Below, in pieces: positions 12,090-24,625 of a stretch of DNA of 64,000 nucleotides. Source of the DNA: Cryptomeria japonica (taxonomy: Eukaryota > Streptophyta > Pinopsida > Cupressales > Cupressaceae); assembly GCF_030272615.1 (NCBI RefSeq), contig NC_081414.1:528035137-528099136 (forward strand). The letters run 5' to 3'. Under the pieces are notes generated by a model. That model saw only the letters and a list, made by a program, of their open reading frames with translations, was not told the DNA's origin and did not search any database. The stretch's first letter is position 1. The number at the start of each line of letters is the position of its first letter. The position numbers and the translations under genes are program-made.

Positions 12090-13369
12090 ATGGAGCCTCA
12101 ATTAGATCACTTATTCAATGAGAATGTTGGTGCTTCCTCTAATCCAACTAAGGACATCATTTATCCCAATTTTCCTCATAATTCTCATGATGTGGATGAA
12201 TCACTAACTAGGGTTACTATTGACCAATTGGAGAATATTGACAATGAATTTTAAAATCTTCAACAATAGATGAGTCAACAATACCTGAAAAGTGAGGCAA
12301 TCCCTTTAATTGAAGGATTAAAAAGAATGGTGCAAAGTGATAAAATTGGTGTTTATTTGTTGCATGTACTTGCTCATATTGTTGACACTAATATCATGCC
12401 AATTAAAAGTTATGTTGAAGTCCTTGGTTACTCTCAAACTACTACTAGAGCCAATAATTCCATTCATATGCCTACATCCTTGCTTAGTGTTCCTACATTT
12501 ACATCTTCTATCATGGCTAGTTCCACACAAAATGTTAAACCTACACATGTTAGTCATGGGGAAAATCCTATTAATCAATATTATTACATACCTCCTTTTG
12601 TGAGTCTTACATTTGTATCCCAATCATCTCCCATACCAACATAGCATAATATTCCACCTTCTTATTCTCAACCTCCACCTACATATAATAATGTCGATCC
12701 TCCATCACAATCCAACATGTCCAATTTCAATCTATCCACCAAAGCAACCATCAATAATCTAGCCCAATTTGTTACAATCTACAACAACAATTGGCTTCCA
12801 TTACTCAATCCGAGATTAATGTGCCCACGTTTAATGTAGCGAGCCCATTATCCAATGATATTGTTCGTGCAGTTCCCCCTACATATATGAAAGTCTCTCG
12901 ATTGGAGTTGTGCAATGGAAAAGGTGACCTATTGACTCATGTGAAGTCATTTCAAACATTGTGTAGTGATTTTGCGCATGACCAAAGACTTATAGATAAA
13001 GCTTTGCAATGGTATTGTTCTTTGTCTCCTTATTTTGTTGCATCATTTCAACAATTGGTTAATGTGTTCATTCAACAATTTCACAATAATATTGCTCCTA
13101 AAATTAATTTGACTAATTTGATTCATTGTAAGTAAGGAGTTAAAGAAAAAGTGACTAATTTCATTAGTAGATATAAACATTTGCATTCTCAAATTGCTTA
13201 TCAAGTGGCTGATTATGATTTTCAAAGAATTTTTATTACTAATTTTCAAAAATACATTAGAGATAACCTTCTATTTTTTGAGTTTACTTCCTTTACACAA
13301 TTGTGTGAAATGCTTCATAATTATCATCTTCAAGTGAGTGAATTTGAATCATCTCCTACAATGGCTTAA
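12090..13369 (+). pseudogene. Element A gag, broken
   Basis: The likely start is the ATG at 12090, in frame with 12270-12644. Stops near 12252 and 12267, a TAG at 12642-12644 and a frame change near 12775 break it. The part at 12791-13135 matches the retrotransposon gag (PF03732) pattern: a region around LELCNGKGDLLTHVKSF, then a helical block with KALQWYCSLSPYFVASFQQL and VFIQQF. A TAA at 13133-13135 interrupts and the C-terminal half continues in the same frame at 13151-13369. Gag would form the particle shell. The Pro/Ser/Thr-rich N-terminal part resembles linkers in Tat-type gag proteins. Confidence 0.82.
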
Positions 13370-13463
13370 TTTGGTTGATAGGAATGAGGTTACTCAACAA
13401 ACGTTTGTGAGGTTTAAACCGAACAAGGGTTACATCAGGATAAATGACAACATCAACACTTGA

Positions 13464-14762
13464 GTGGCAACCATGACATCAGGTGTGCCTCCTTTATCCA
13501 AATACTCTAGAAAAGAATTCACTCCTCTTTTTGAGTCTTTGCATAACATAATGTCAAGGTTGATAAATGCTAATGTGTTGAAATTTTTTCCCATCAAGCC
13601 AATTGATACTTCTAAACCATTGTCATTGTATCATGATCCCAAAACCTTTTGTCAATATTATCGTCAACCTAGAAATGAAATTGATAAATGTTATAAATTG
13701 AGGAGTAAGATTTAATATTTCATTGATAATAATACTATATCTGTAGTTGGTGTGAATTTCAAAAGAAACAAATTTGTATCTCCTAATCAAAACCTTCAAA
13801 TATTCACCAATCCTCTGCCTTCTCACTCTACTAATGTTGTTGGTTCTGAGTCTCTTTTCTTTTCTCTCGATGACCTTGGTATGGAATCTAAAAATGTTGT
13901 GAATCTTGTGGATAAACCTATACCTCCTAAAGATCTATGCATTACTTTTGATCATAGTGAGACTATTATTGCACTTGATAACTCACTGTATATCACTCCA
14001 ATGATCAAAGACAAATTCTCACAAGGAATTCTCGTTGATCCAATGTGTATGGTAAATGTGATTACTAAAGAATATATTTATACTTTACAATTGCATCAAG
14101 TTGTAACATATGATAAATTTGATGTTATGATCAATGTGAATGATGGTTTATCTTGCCCTAGTATTGGTTCTATTACTCTCCTTGTTGAGGTTGGTACTAA
14201 GTGATTAGATGTGACTTTTGTGCCTATCATTCCTACATGGGATCCATTTCATGTGAAGTTGGGACATCCTTGACACTCTTCCATGAAATTTATTCCTTCT
14301 ACAATCCATAAATGATTGAAATTCCCTCATAATGGCACTATCACAACAATTAATCATAGCCTTTACCAACCCACAACAAAGCGTTGTAATTTCACCCTTG
14401 ATTAATTTTGGCCTCCAAAATTTGAACCTCTTAAGCCTCGATTTGACATCCTTTTCTTACCTTATCGGAAGTGGAAAAATGAGATGATCACGTCCTTGAG
14501 TAAGCCTGGAGATCCTATACCTATGGGTATTCCTCCTCCCCATAATGGACCTGGTATTCTTCTTGCTCCTTCTATTCCTCATATATATGCCTTAGTCCTA
14601 CCTCTTACATATTACAAAGGAAAGTATGCATCTTCTATGTCTCAACCTAGTAGGGCCTCTCTCATTCCTCCTCCTTTAAAAGAAGACAAGAAACCTATGT
14701 CCATTGATCCTCAACCTTCACAAATCTTGACTAAAACTAAAATAAACTATTATGTGAGATAA
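13464..14762 (+). pseudogene. Element A nucleocapsid and protease remnant
   Basis: One frame runs through 13464-13715, 13752-14204 and 14484-14762 with stops between. The zinc-knuckle-like CQYYRQPRNEIDKC (about 13651-13692) has Tyr where Tat elements usually carry His. The protease-like block reads GILVDPMCMVNVITKEYIYT; the expected Asp-x-Gly-Ser active-site turn has become Asp-Pro-Met-Cys. Further on, VKLGHP and a downstream STIHK block correspond to the conserved end of Tat proteases. It stops before any reverse transcriptase, so the polymerase part is missing rather than just mutated. Confidence 0.75.
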
Positions 14763-16146
14763 TATCGATGAAGACATCATGTTAAGGCTCATGAAGTTTC
14801 TTCTCAAACTATCTCCTCCCTAAAGACTCCAAATATTGACTTGATCCCATTTGTCTAGCCTTAACCTAACTCTAGAGAGGAAGTTCAACCTAAATCACCA
14901 AGATTGAAAATGCTTAAGAAAAATGATGTTTCATGCTCTTTTCATGTTAGATATCCTATTTTTATTAATCTAGATGATGATATGGATGATGAATGTTGTG
15001 CATGCTAAAAATGGTGATTCTAATGATTCTAATGATATGCATGAGCTTATTGATGTTAATCATGACTTATCTTCACAATTTTCAAAATCATTAACCCTAG
15101 CTCCTAGTGACAAACAAAGTGACTCATCATTAGAGCATAATTCCTATTTGGAACTTGCGGTAGCTCCATCTATCATTCTCAAAGTGGATCCTCTTGCATC
15201 TCATCCACCTTCCCTAAATGATGTTCAACTATATTGGGGGGTAGATGATTTGCTTGATTATCTTCATTCATGCTTTAGATCCTCTCTTGTGTGTTTTCTT
15301 GTTTGTAATGTGCTTCCCCCATGATGTCTTGCTTGATATGTTTTTATGTTATGTTAGGTTATCTTTGGATGACCCTTGTTACTCTATTGGTGTAAGGTAA
15401 TAAAGAGGCAAAATCTGTTGTGACATTCTTTTGTTTATATCTCAATTCTTCTATAGGTTGTCCCTTTTGTTATCTACTTGGGGATGATGAGAAGCTTTGA
15501 GATCTCTTTTGGTCTCTTCCATATTGACTCAAAAGACACATGTTCTCTTCTTTCATTGTGCTTGTAGTTCCACTACCTTTGGGAGATGAGGTCAATTAAA
15601 TACAAATATTATTAATATACATTATTTATCATAAGGGCATACTAACCCCAGAGTTAGTGCATCCCTTATGTGATTTTTCATATATATTTTATGAGCATTA
15701 TCCTTTGATTTGTCCTTTCTTAGGGTCATTTCATTGTGGTAATAAGCTTGTCTTTTGGATGCATGCTACCTTAAAGAAATTTCTCTTGACAAGGTGTATG
15801 CAATCACTTTAAGGAGGGGGCATACACTCCGCTCAATATTACACTTTTTGCACACACAATGACATGTCTTCATGCTCAAGTTACTTTACAAACTGAGCCT
15901 TTTCCATTGTAATTTGGTATTTTTATTTTTCATGACTCATAGTAAGAAAATCTTACTAGACTAGTATAGTCATGTGTTCTCTCTCCTTCTCCTTTCATAT
16001 GTTGTGCCTTTTATCTTGATGATAGAGTAGTGAGATCCTAAAGTCCTTGGGGGCTTAGTATGTCTTGTCTCTTTGATATCTTGATGGAAGATTTTTAATG
16101 CAACTTTGTACTTTACCATGAGTATGCTTAGTGTCATACTCGCGCT
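14763..16146 (+). other. Element A non-coding 3' internal region
   Basis: One open frame (14974-15324, 116 codons) shows Ser/Asp-rich low-complexity sequence and may be the tail of the protease reading frame. The rest (15325-16146) has no coding signal. Parts near 16020-16146 resemble, in reverse, 46700-46860 next to the minus-strand LTR. Confidence 0.55.
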
Positions 16147-16161
16147 AAAGTGGGGGCTAAA
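16147..16161 (+). promoter_or_regulatory. Polypurine tract of element A
   Basis: AAAGTGGGGGCTAAA stands directly before the TG of the 3' LTR. The same string precedes the 3' LTR of element B at 58232-58246, and its reverse complement borders the minus-strand LTR at 46695. Confidence 0.85.
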
Positions 16162-16721
16162 TGTAACATCCTAAATTGTACTTGCCTGCAATTTTGTCCT
16201 CACCTGGGCCTCATTTTGGTGTTATGATTTCCAAGGCCTGATTGCGATGTTGATTCTGCTCACACCACTTACATATTCTGCATTCTCTTCAATTTCCCAG
16301 TTTCACCCTATTTTTGGAGTCCTTATTTCTAGGACCAGTATGTACCATGCCATGTTCCCAAATCAAGACTATGGCATACCACACCTTGGTCCTAAATCAG
16401 GACCAGGGTGTACCATGCCTTGGGCCTCTTAATTGGGCCCCAAATTGCACCTTCCTAATGGTCGTCATGAATTAGCGAGAATTTGGATCTCGTGTTGGCT
16501 TGTTGTAGAAAATTCAATTTGATTTTCGATGGTCAAGTATAAAATTATGTCTACTGCTCTCTTTTCTAACCTAACAAATTGAAATCAAGATATACACTAT
16601 AGCAAATTCAAGTGAGCAAGCAATCAGACATTCATCAAGCATTGGAGCAAAAGTGAAGTCAAGTTCAAGCATTGAAGATGGAATATTATTAATGTTTTAT
16701 AAAGACATCCTACATGAAACC
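16162..16721 (+). repeat. 3' LTR of element A, first part
   Basis: Begins TGTAACATCCTAAATTGTAC and aligns with the 5' LTR from 10455 to about 10968. Compared with the 5' LTR it has a small insertion near its start and a second copy of the ACCATGCC segment. The alignment stops at 16721, where insertion X begins after AAACC. Confidence 0.9.
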
Positions 16722-17377
16722 TGATGGTTAACAAATTTGTCACCTAACTCTATATTCCCACACCCACGAAGATGACAAATGTAACCATAGTTGATATTAA
16801 CTGACTGATTCTCTGCTTATTTTACAAGGTGGCAGCTATCTTCTAATGATTTTCAATGCATGAACAAACAACTCATATGATTTTAACCAGAAAGAAAATA
16901 AGGAAAGCGCTTTTAACCAGAAATCTTTGTAAAGGCATTCACAAAACTAACTACTATTTTTAGGATTTTTTTTCAAATTTAAAAAAAAAAGCCACTATGA
17001 AACACCATTCATAGATAATATTCCACAACAACTGAAATTTCAAATCATCCACCACTTCAATATAAATTCCCCAACTAACATCCATTTCAAAGAACAGTAA
17101 AGCATTCACACACCATAATTCAAAGGTTAAGAATATATGAAAGCCACCAATAGATCTATATTAAAATAGCAAATAACCACATGCATAAAAAAATTTCCTC
17201 TTATGAGAAAAACAAAGTTTACCCAAAAAAGATCCTAATCAGAAACAAAGTCCAGATATTTAAAACATGAAAGATAATGGTTTCTTGAAGAAAATCTTTA
17301 TTAAAGAAAGTCTTTAGGCCTTTCGGCCAATGATTAAGAAAAATAATTAAAACATTAAACAAGAAACTGCCACCACC

Positions 17378-19415
17378 TATTCATCTTTTGGTTCACCATC
17401 CTCAACAATCTCCACCTCCTACTCGACACGTGCCACTTCCTGAGCTTTGATATTTTGTCTGTATTCATGGTACTTGTTCATAGCTAGCTCCACATTTGGG
17501 TCCTCTGGTACAGTGGTGATCTGCAACCTTGTTCTCCACTTTTCAACCAACCCATCAGTAGTAGCTATGTTCCTGTGCATTTCATCTATCTTAGATTCAA
17601 AGGTAGAGGTGTGTATTTGTAGGCGACCCAATGCTTTAAAGGATTCCAAAGATATACTTTGAGGGTCCCTAACATTCTTCTAATAATTATCTCTGAAATG
17701 ACACACCATTTCTCTAAGTTCTAGCATATTCTCCTCAAAATTGTCCTTAAGGTCAACATCCAGAGCATAGAGGTTCTCCTTTATTTCCAGCAGATCACTC
17801 AAGTAATGTTTCAAGGAATTATCAATGTCATCAATATAGTCATGATAGATTTTTTCCTTCCAATCTAATGCATCATGCCGAATAGGATTAACCTCCTTAT
17901 GATGTCCAACTATTTTCTCGGTGGTTAATATGGCATGGCTCAATGATATGAGCTCTGTGACTTCCTTTGAGAGCACAAAAATACTCCCATGTTATCTTCT
18001 AACCTATTGCAGCTCTATTAACAACTCCTTTCTTTTGTTCCAAATATTTACATACAACATTCTAAACTTAGTGACATAACTCACGCCAACACCATACATT
18101 TCATCTATCCAATTAGTGACAACTTTGGCATACCCCAAGTTACCTTTGACTTTTCTCGTAGTGTCTGGATCAATCCCTTGCACCTGTGAACTTGAAGACT
18201 CCCCAATAGTAGGATTTATGAAAGATGAAATGAAATGCTTCAATGATTGCACCTAAGATTGGAGCTCAAGATAATTCTTCTTATGTTACTGTGCTCTCTT
18301 GATCAATGCATGAACAAAGAAGTCAATATGATAGACATCCCCTTCTAAGATAGAGGGTCCCATATCCACATGGATGATCTTATAATCCTTCTTGGTCACA
18401 TTACTTGCATCTGTATTCCCAACATGATCAACATTTTCTTGGATTTGGTGGCCAAAAGCAAAATCAAAGATAATCTGAGACATTCGTTTAGCCTTCTTAG
18501 GCTTAGGGGAACTTTGCAGCAACAATGCAATTGTGTCAATTTTAGTGGAGACATGAGTGGAAACCTTTCTTTTCTTTTCAACCTTTGTCTTCAACCAAGC
18601 TGGAAAGGTTATTTCAGATTTTGATCCTTTATTGATAACACCATGGGTACTTTGTACAAGAGAGGAGGGGATTTCAAGCAAATAAGAGAAAGATTGATCA
18701 TCAATTATTTATTGATAAATACCTTCAGAATCAAAGAGGGGTGATTTTCCTTTGAGTGGTGTAGCTTGATCATCCTGCTAACAAGTGGTTTTCAGCCTAG
18801 CAGTGGTCTCTTCCGACATCGCTTGACTGAGAGCTTCTGCTCAGCGACCTATCTGTAGACTTGACTATTGGTGTTTGAACAAGGGAAGAAGAAACTACTC
18901 CACACTCTCTACGAGATGAAGACTTCCGATCTTGAGAAGAACTGACCTACTATCTCCATTTGCCATTTAGCTAGTCAGATGTTCTCCTTAATATCAGAGC
19001 AATACGAATCATCAGGTCTAAAACTTCTTCTCTAGACCAATCAACCTCCAAAGAGACTGCATTAGCTACAGTATGATACTCTCAGTTAATGATGACCTCA
19101 TCTTTGGTAACATCATCCCGGACATTGAAAGAAACACCAAGGGTGTGAATTTGCTGCAAGGAGAGCCTCATATAACTCCTTTTGAATACTTCAACATCAT
19201 CTAAACAATCCTCCCAAAAATATTCAAGCTGGGGACAATGCATATAACCTTCAACTCCATACAGATGATGCCTCACATACCCTTTATTGTCAAAGTTGCT
19301 TGTGGTTGGTAGGGATGAAAAATGAAACTTCTCTATGTTGGCTTGGTGATGATTGTAATGAATGAATTCATATGTTGTCATTGATGGAACATGTATACAC
19401 ACACATATGTTCACA
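17378..19415 (-). pseudogene. Unidentified decayed coding region of X, C-terminal part
   Basis: Read on the minus strand, four open stretches (18681-18286, 18252-18004, 17976-17680, 17649-17419) share one frame and are separated only by single stops, so they were one protein. Upstream the stretch 19414-19082 lies in another frame, and 19081-18682 gives readable sequence broken by several TAG/TGA codons. After the TAG at 17419-17421 the frame reads on to a natural end at 17378-17380 (EDGEPKDE). Visible features: a Lys-rich block with KPKKAKR (nuclear-localisation-like), and helical segments rich in Glu, Lys and Leu (about 17700-17976) that could form coiled coil. I do not recognise the family. 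Confidence 0.5.
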
Positions 19416-20490
19416 TTGTCTACCGATATTACATCTAAAGTTAGTTGTATTGCAACCGGTATTGGAAGTTTAGTTTATGATAGTTTAGAGAGTGTCAAAC
19501 CGGTACATGTAGACAACCGGTATATACAGGAATGACTTGACACCAGCTTGAATATTCAATAGAGACTATCAAAGAAGCAATGGAGGACAATCGGTTTACA
19601 TGTTGAAATGGTTAACTCTAACCTGTATCGATGTTCCAACCGGTATTCATTGATTGTGTGATGAGTTATCACCGGTCGTGATGAGTTACCCTAACTGACA
19701 AATTTTGGTGGTAATTTGTGATGAGTTATGTTTGATTGTCCAGATACACTGCACCTAGGAAATTGTGATATAATTTCTAAGCCGACATGAAATATAAATG
19801 TCTATATAATGACATTATGATGAGCTATTTTGAATATATGTTATGAGATGATTTGATGCAAATATAGAATTGTTAAGCTGCTGAAGGAATTGTAGGGTGT
19901 GTTGGTGATGCAGTTTTGAGTGTGCAAAAGAGGATCTATTCAAGCAAGTTGTGATACTTCTAGATCACACCACCTGTTGTTTTCTAATCACTACAACAGT
20001 CAAATCCCCTAATTGGGTAAGCTCTAACAAGATTCATTGTACAAATCCTTTAATAAGGTGATCCATTAGTTTGGATTCTGAAATCCTCTACCGAGGTTAC
20101 TCCTAATAGGGTACTACCTTTAACATGGCATAGCTCCTAACAGAGCTTTGGGATCTTTAATAGGATTTGCTCCTAGCAGAGCACTTTTGTAGACTTTAAT
20201 CGGTCAGTTACCTATTACTGCAGATAGTTAACTTGTGAGTCCCATCTCACCATGGTTTTTCCCATTTGGGTTTTCCACATATAAACATGTGTTATGGTCG
20301 ATGTTTTACTTATTGTGGATGCTTTAATATCATTCTGGATTGCATGCATAATGTTGAGTAAACTTATTAAGTACATATATCGGTCAGTGTTTAAAGTAGT
20401 ATTGTGTTTGGTGTCACTAATTCACCCCCCCCCCCCACTCTTAGTGCTTTATAAGTCTATCACTCTAGAAGTGTTCCCACTACCTTCGCA
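19416..20490 (+). repeat. Solo-LTR-like insertion in X
   Basis: Begins TGTCTACCGATATTAC at 19417 and runs to about 20490. Near its end it carries the ATTCACCCCCC...ACTCTTAGTGC block (12 C residues near 20425-20436), which is typical of long plant Copia LTRs and recurs in reverse at 43681 and 27206. It interrupts the minus-strand coding region of X. The flanks TCACA (19411-19415) and TCACC (20491-20495) form only an imperfect duplication, so the exact ends are uncertain. Confidence 0.6.
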
Positions 20491-21600
20491 TCACCATTAG
20501 ATTTATAGAAAAAGACACTGGTGGACAATGGAAAAGAGTATACCCTCTTTCCCATATTTAAATATTTCACATTTACTACAGACATCTGGCGGCAGACTTC
20601 TAAAAAACACAATATAATCAGAGGGAAAATGGGGCAATTTCATTGGTTCTTTCGCAAAAACCCTAATTCTAAGGTATGAGAATCGATCGAATTGGGTTTA
20701 AAAGCTTCCAAACTTCATCACAAAGTCGGCAAAGACATGGGAAAATCGTAGGCCGGGGTTTCCTTCCAACTTTCTGACTAGGCCCATTGAGAGTGCATCA
20801 TTGATGTGGGAAAAAGAATGTGTACTCTTTCACAATGTTAGCTGAGGAAATTTCTAGTAAACATGCACAGAAATAGGAGAAGGGTGATGAAGCTCTAAAC
20901 CTAGACAAGTAGACTCTTGACTAGCTAGGATGTAATCAAGATATGAGCACATATGAAAGGCTAGGGACTGACGAAAAATTCCGCAATTACTCATTCAAAT
21001 GAAAACTGATGATGGAGGCCCAATTAATGAAACTTAAGGGAGCACAAATAATAAGAATGAAATGACACATATAGAATTTGAAAAAATCTATCGAATTACT
21101 ACCCACAACACGGTGCAAAAGGACTATGATCTCCACAACTTCATATTTGAAATGCATTCTTTTAAGCTTAGTGGGCAGTTGAGATTTACCTCCCTTTTAT
21201 GACTTTAACCAATTTTTGGCTATACAAATCATGCATAATTCTCCATGCACGTGGAAATATTCCTAAAATAGACATATTCTCAGCAGATTCTTTTTTCGGG
21301 GAGGCACAAAGCACGAGAAACGCTTTTAGGGTTAATTCGTGCGACCACTTTATCGTCTTCTGCCCAAATTTTTGGAGTCTCGGGGTTGTATCTCTCAAAG
21401 CAAGAAACAACCAAATCCATGTAGGGAACAACAAATGGAAAACCAACTACGGAGGCCAAACCACACTGAACAATTTTCTCTCGCAGTGGAGTTCTCTCTC
21501 CTACTTCTAGCTCTTGCAGAAAGGTTTCAAAATTCAACTGCTCTGTCACCATGTCCTGCATGCCTACCCACTGATTTTGTATTATACTCTGCATGAGTGT
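20491..21600 (-). pseudogene. Unidentified decayed coding region of X, N-terminal part
   Basis: On the minus strand, 21594-21280 encodes about 104 residues including IVQCGLASVVGFPFVVPY and ARINPKSVSRALCLPEK; the overlapping frame 21446-21186 continues with ILGIFPRAWRIMHDLYSQ. Between 21186 and 20510 protein-like runs appear in two frames with several stops (for example IVLLHRVVGSN and GPSQKVGRKPRPTIFP). It probably belongs to the same ancestral protein as 17378-19415, since the solo-LTR-like insertion separates them. No homologous family could be named. Confidence 0.45.
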
Positions 21601-21744
21601 GAGCTAGATGATACACTTAGAGAATTCAAAAAAATGGAGGCTAGTTTAAAAATCATTCGCCACCCCGTTCATGTACTTAATTGATGTGACATGCCTTAAA
21701 TATTGCATTTAATTCACCTTTAAAATTGGTCTCTTAACTCAGCT

Positions 21745-22811
21745 TGTTCCAGCTGACAAGCAAACAATGTTAGTCCATATAAAACCTGACACAAAGGTGG
21801 CACCCCGAAACCTAGGAAATATTTGACATTGCCTAGAGCTAACTGCTCAAAAGATAATGGCTCAGAAGGCTACAACCCTTAAGGAAGTCTCACTGACTTA
21901 CAAAAAAATTCAAACTACAATCCGGAAGAGATGAACTGCAATAATAGCATCTGTAAATGCCTGATGACAGTTCTAGTTAAGCACAATTGTCTGCTTTGAA
22001 ACACCAATCTCTCCTCAATCACAACACTGAAAGATGAATCACTTGATTGCACATACACCACTCTCTGATAATGTAGACACAACCACGACACCCAAATTAC
22101 GTGACAATATCACCTATTTATATAGATCATCAACCTTGACAACAAGGTCGGCTAAACCCTCAACCCATAATTATAAAATTACATCACACGATACAAGGAT
22201 CGACCAAAAGACCAATATAATGATTTACATGACATAACATGGACCAAATTCAAATTCCCAAACACTCAACTCCACCGGAAATCATGCCAAGATCAATTGC
22301 AACATGCTACACCACTAGAAATACTGCATAACACAAAAATCATCACCGGTCCATAGAAACCACCAAAAAATCGCACAACGATCAATGCGGATCAACAAAA
22401 CAAATAGGACACAGATAGGAAACACCAGCAAGAATGTTCTAATCATCATCAATAGTTGCACCAACACCACTTATCAAATCTCCATCGATCAACATTTGAA
22501 AGCTCGAGAACACAACCAATCAACAACTGTCACAAAGAAAGATAACTTGTGGAGCAACAAATCATGATCCATTTGAAATGAAGATACACAAGACCTTCCC
22601 AAACAATATCCCAAAATCTCAGCTCAATATCAGATCACACCGGAATATACCAGAGGAAATATCAAGCTCTGCAAAGCACCAATACAACAAAATAAAATTG
22701 CAAATTGGATTAAAACATCTTCTCAAACACACCGAAGAAAAACACAAGAATATATTGACATCAATGACAACAACATATCCTAGCATTAACAATGCACAAC
22801 AATCTCCAACA
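21745..22811 (-). repeat. 3' LTR of Copia C2, internally deleted
   Basis: From about 21826 to 22811 it aligns closely with 27465-28446. The outermost bases (TGTTCCAGC) match the start of the other LTR only loosely and about 200 bases are missing in between. It ends CAATCTCCAACA, followed by the polypurine tract. Confidence 0.8.
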
Positions 22812-22825
22812 ATCTCCCCCTTTGG
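22812..22825 (-). promoter_or_regulatory. Polypurine tract of Copia C2
   Basis: On the minus strand AAAGGGGGAGAT precedes the LTR start TGTTGGAGAT. Confidence 0.8.
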
Positions 22826-23106
22826 CATTGATGGCAACATATGAATGTGAAAAACAGTCATTGCAAAGAAAGAAGATATCTCCAGCAAACTCCCCCTAAG
22901 ATCAAGACATGAAAGGAATTTTTTCACATGATCTCTCTTCCCCTTTGACAACAATGCCAAAGATATCAAAAGAAAAAACCAAACTCTCATCCCAAAATAG
23001 AAACAAGAATCTCCCCCCTTAAACACGGACTACACCAAAGGAGCAACACCAACTCATCAATCCGAATAGAAAGATAAGGTTCAAAAATCCACCAGATTGA
23101 TGTAAC

Positions 23107-23409
23107 TCAATGCATATAGTTCTCATCAGGAGGGGTGGATACCCCTAATTTGTCTCTCAAATAGACAAATGTATCTGCAGGCAAAGGCTTAGTGAAAATA
23201 TCAACAATTTGTTCCTCTGTAGATACATACTCCAGCTTCACCTTCTCTTCATTGACTTTCTCTCTCAAGTAATGATATTTGATTAACACATGCTTAGTCT
23301 TTGAATGTTGTACCAGATTCTTTGACATGTTAATAGAACTGGAATTGTCACAGTATATCATAGTAGGCTCATCATAGATAACTCTGATATCTTTCAACAT
23401 TTGCTTCAT
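23107..23409 (-). pseudogene. C2 RNase H end
   Basis: About 100 residues with the conserved Copia RNase H tail: IYCDNSSSINMSKN with a catalytic Asp, KTKHVLIKYHYLRE, and the closing DIFTKPLP and RDKLGV blocks. It lies in a third frame relative to gag and integrase. The section joining it to the reverse transcriptase (23410-23738) contains stops but still holds the SSAE-like region in scattered pieces. Confidence 0.85.
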
Positions 23410-23738
23410 CCAAACTACCTAAGTGCAATTACTAGCAGCAACAATGTGCTCAGCTTCAACAATAGATAAAGATATTGAATCTTGTTTCTTACTATCCCAT
23501 GAAACCAACTTCTTACCCAAAAAGAATGCTCTGTCCGTAGTGCTCTTTTGGTCCTCTACATCACCAGCCTAGTCAGCATCAGTGTAGGTACACAACATGA
23601 AATCATCATTCCTCGAATACCACAAACCATAGTCCACAGTTCGCTTCAAGTTCTGAATATCCTCTTAACAACAATGGCATGAATATCTTTTCGATCAGCT
23701 TGATATCTAGCAGCCATGCACACAACATGGATAATGTC

Positions 23739-24595
23739 TTACCTAGTCTGAGTAAGATATAACAGTCCACCAACCATAGATCTGTACAAACTCTGATTAG
23801 CTTTCAAAAATTCACCATTCTTAGACAATTTACAACCAGCCACCATAGGAGTTCCAACCGGTTTGGAGTCATCTAACCCAAACTTCTTATCATCAACAAA
23901 GACTTCAACAATCAAGATGTTATCATTCTCTATCTTAAAGTACAGATTACTATTAGCAACACCTTTATTGAATCCCAATTTCAATAAATATTTATCTAAT
24001 CTAGCATACCAAACCCTAGGGGCTTGCTTCAATCAATAAAGAGATTTCTTTAGTTTACATACTATGTCTCCATCATCTAATAATGATATCCATCAGGTTG
24101 CTCAATGTAGACTTCTTCCTCAAGATCACCACTCAAAAAGGTAGATTTGACATCCATATGATATACCTTGAAATCTTTATAAGCAGCATATGCAAGCAAC
24201 AGTTTAACAGCTTCAAGTCTGGCTACTGGAGCAAAAGTCTCCTCATAATCAATTTCTTCTTGTTGTGAATATCCTTTGCATACCAATCTGGCTTTATTTC
24301 TGACAACTTCACCGACTTCATTCAATTTTTTTTTGAATACCCATTTAGTACCAATAAATTTATTATCCTCGGGTCTAGGCACAAGCTCCCAAGTGTTATT
24401 ATTTTCAATCTAATTCAATTCTTCTTCCATAGCTCTCATCCAATTTTCATCTTTACAAGCTTCAACAACATCTGTAGGTTCAATTTTAGAAATCAAACAT
24501 ACTTCTTCAGCAACTAGCCTTCTTCTAGTCATCACACCTTTATTCTTATCACCAATATTTTGATTTTCTGAACGATTCAATCTTACATACCTCAA
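23739..24595 (-). pseudogene. C2 reverse transcriptase, internally deleted
   Basis: Minus strand 24595-24410 and 24382-24077 give the N-terminal reverse transcriptase ([40 protein letters not shown]). The frame shifts before 24032-23739, which begins with [20 protein letters not shown] and reaches the catalytic box as FVDD. FVDD is followed at once by KKFGLDDSKPVGTPM. In intact Copia proteins these two blocks are separated by several dozen residues, so a segment after the active site has been deleted. Confidence 0.88.
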
Positions 24596-24625
24596 AATCT
24601 TCTGATTGTTCTGATTATCAAGTTC

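Noticed and set aside
20425-20436. Run of 12 C residues as a possible regulatory or G-quadruplex element
   Set aside because: It falls in the ATTCACCCCC block that is normal near the end of plant Copia LTRs and does not form four separate G-runs.
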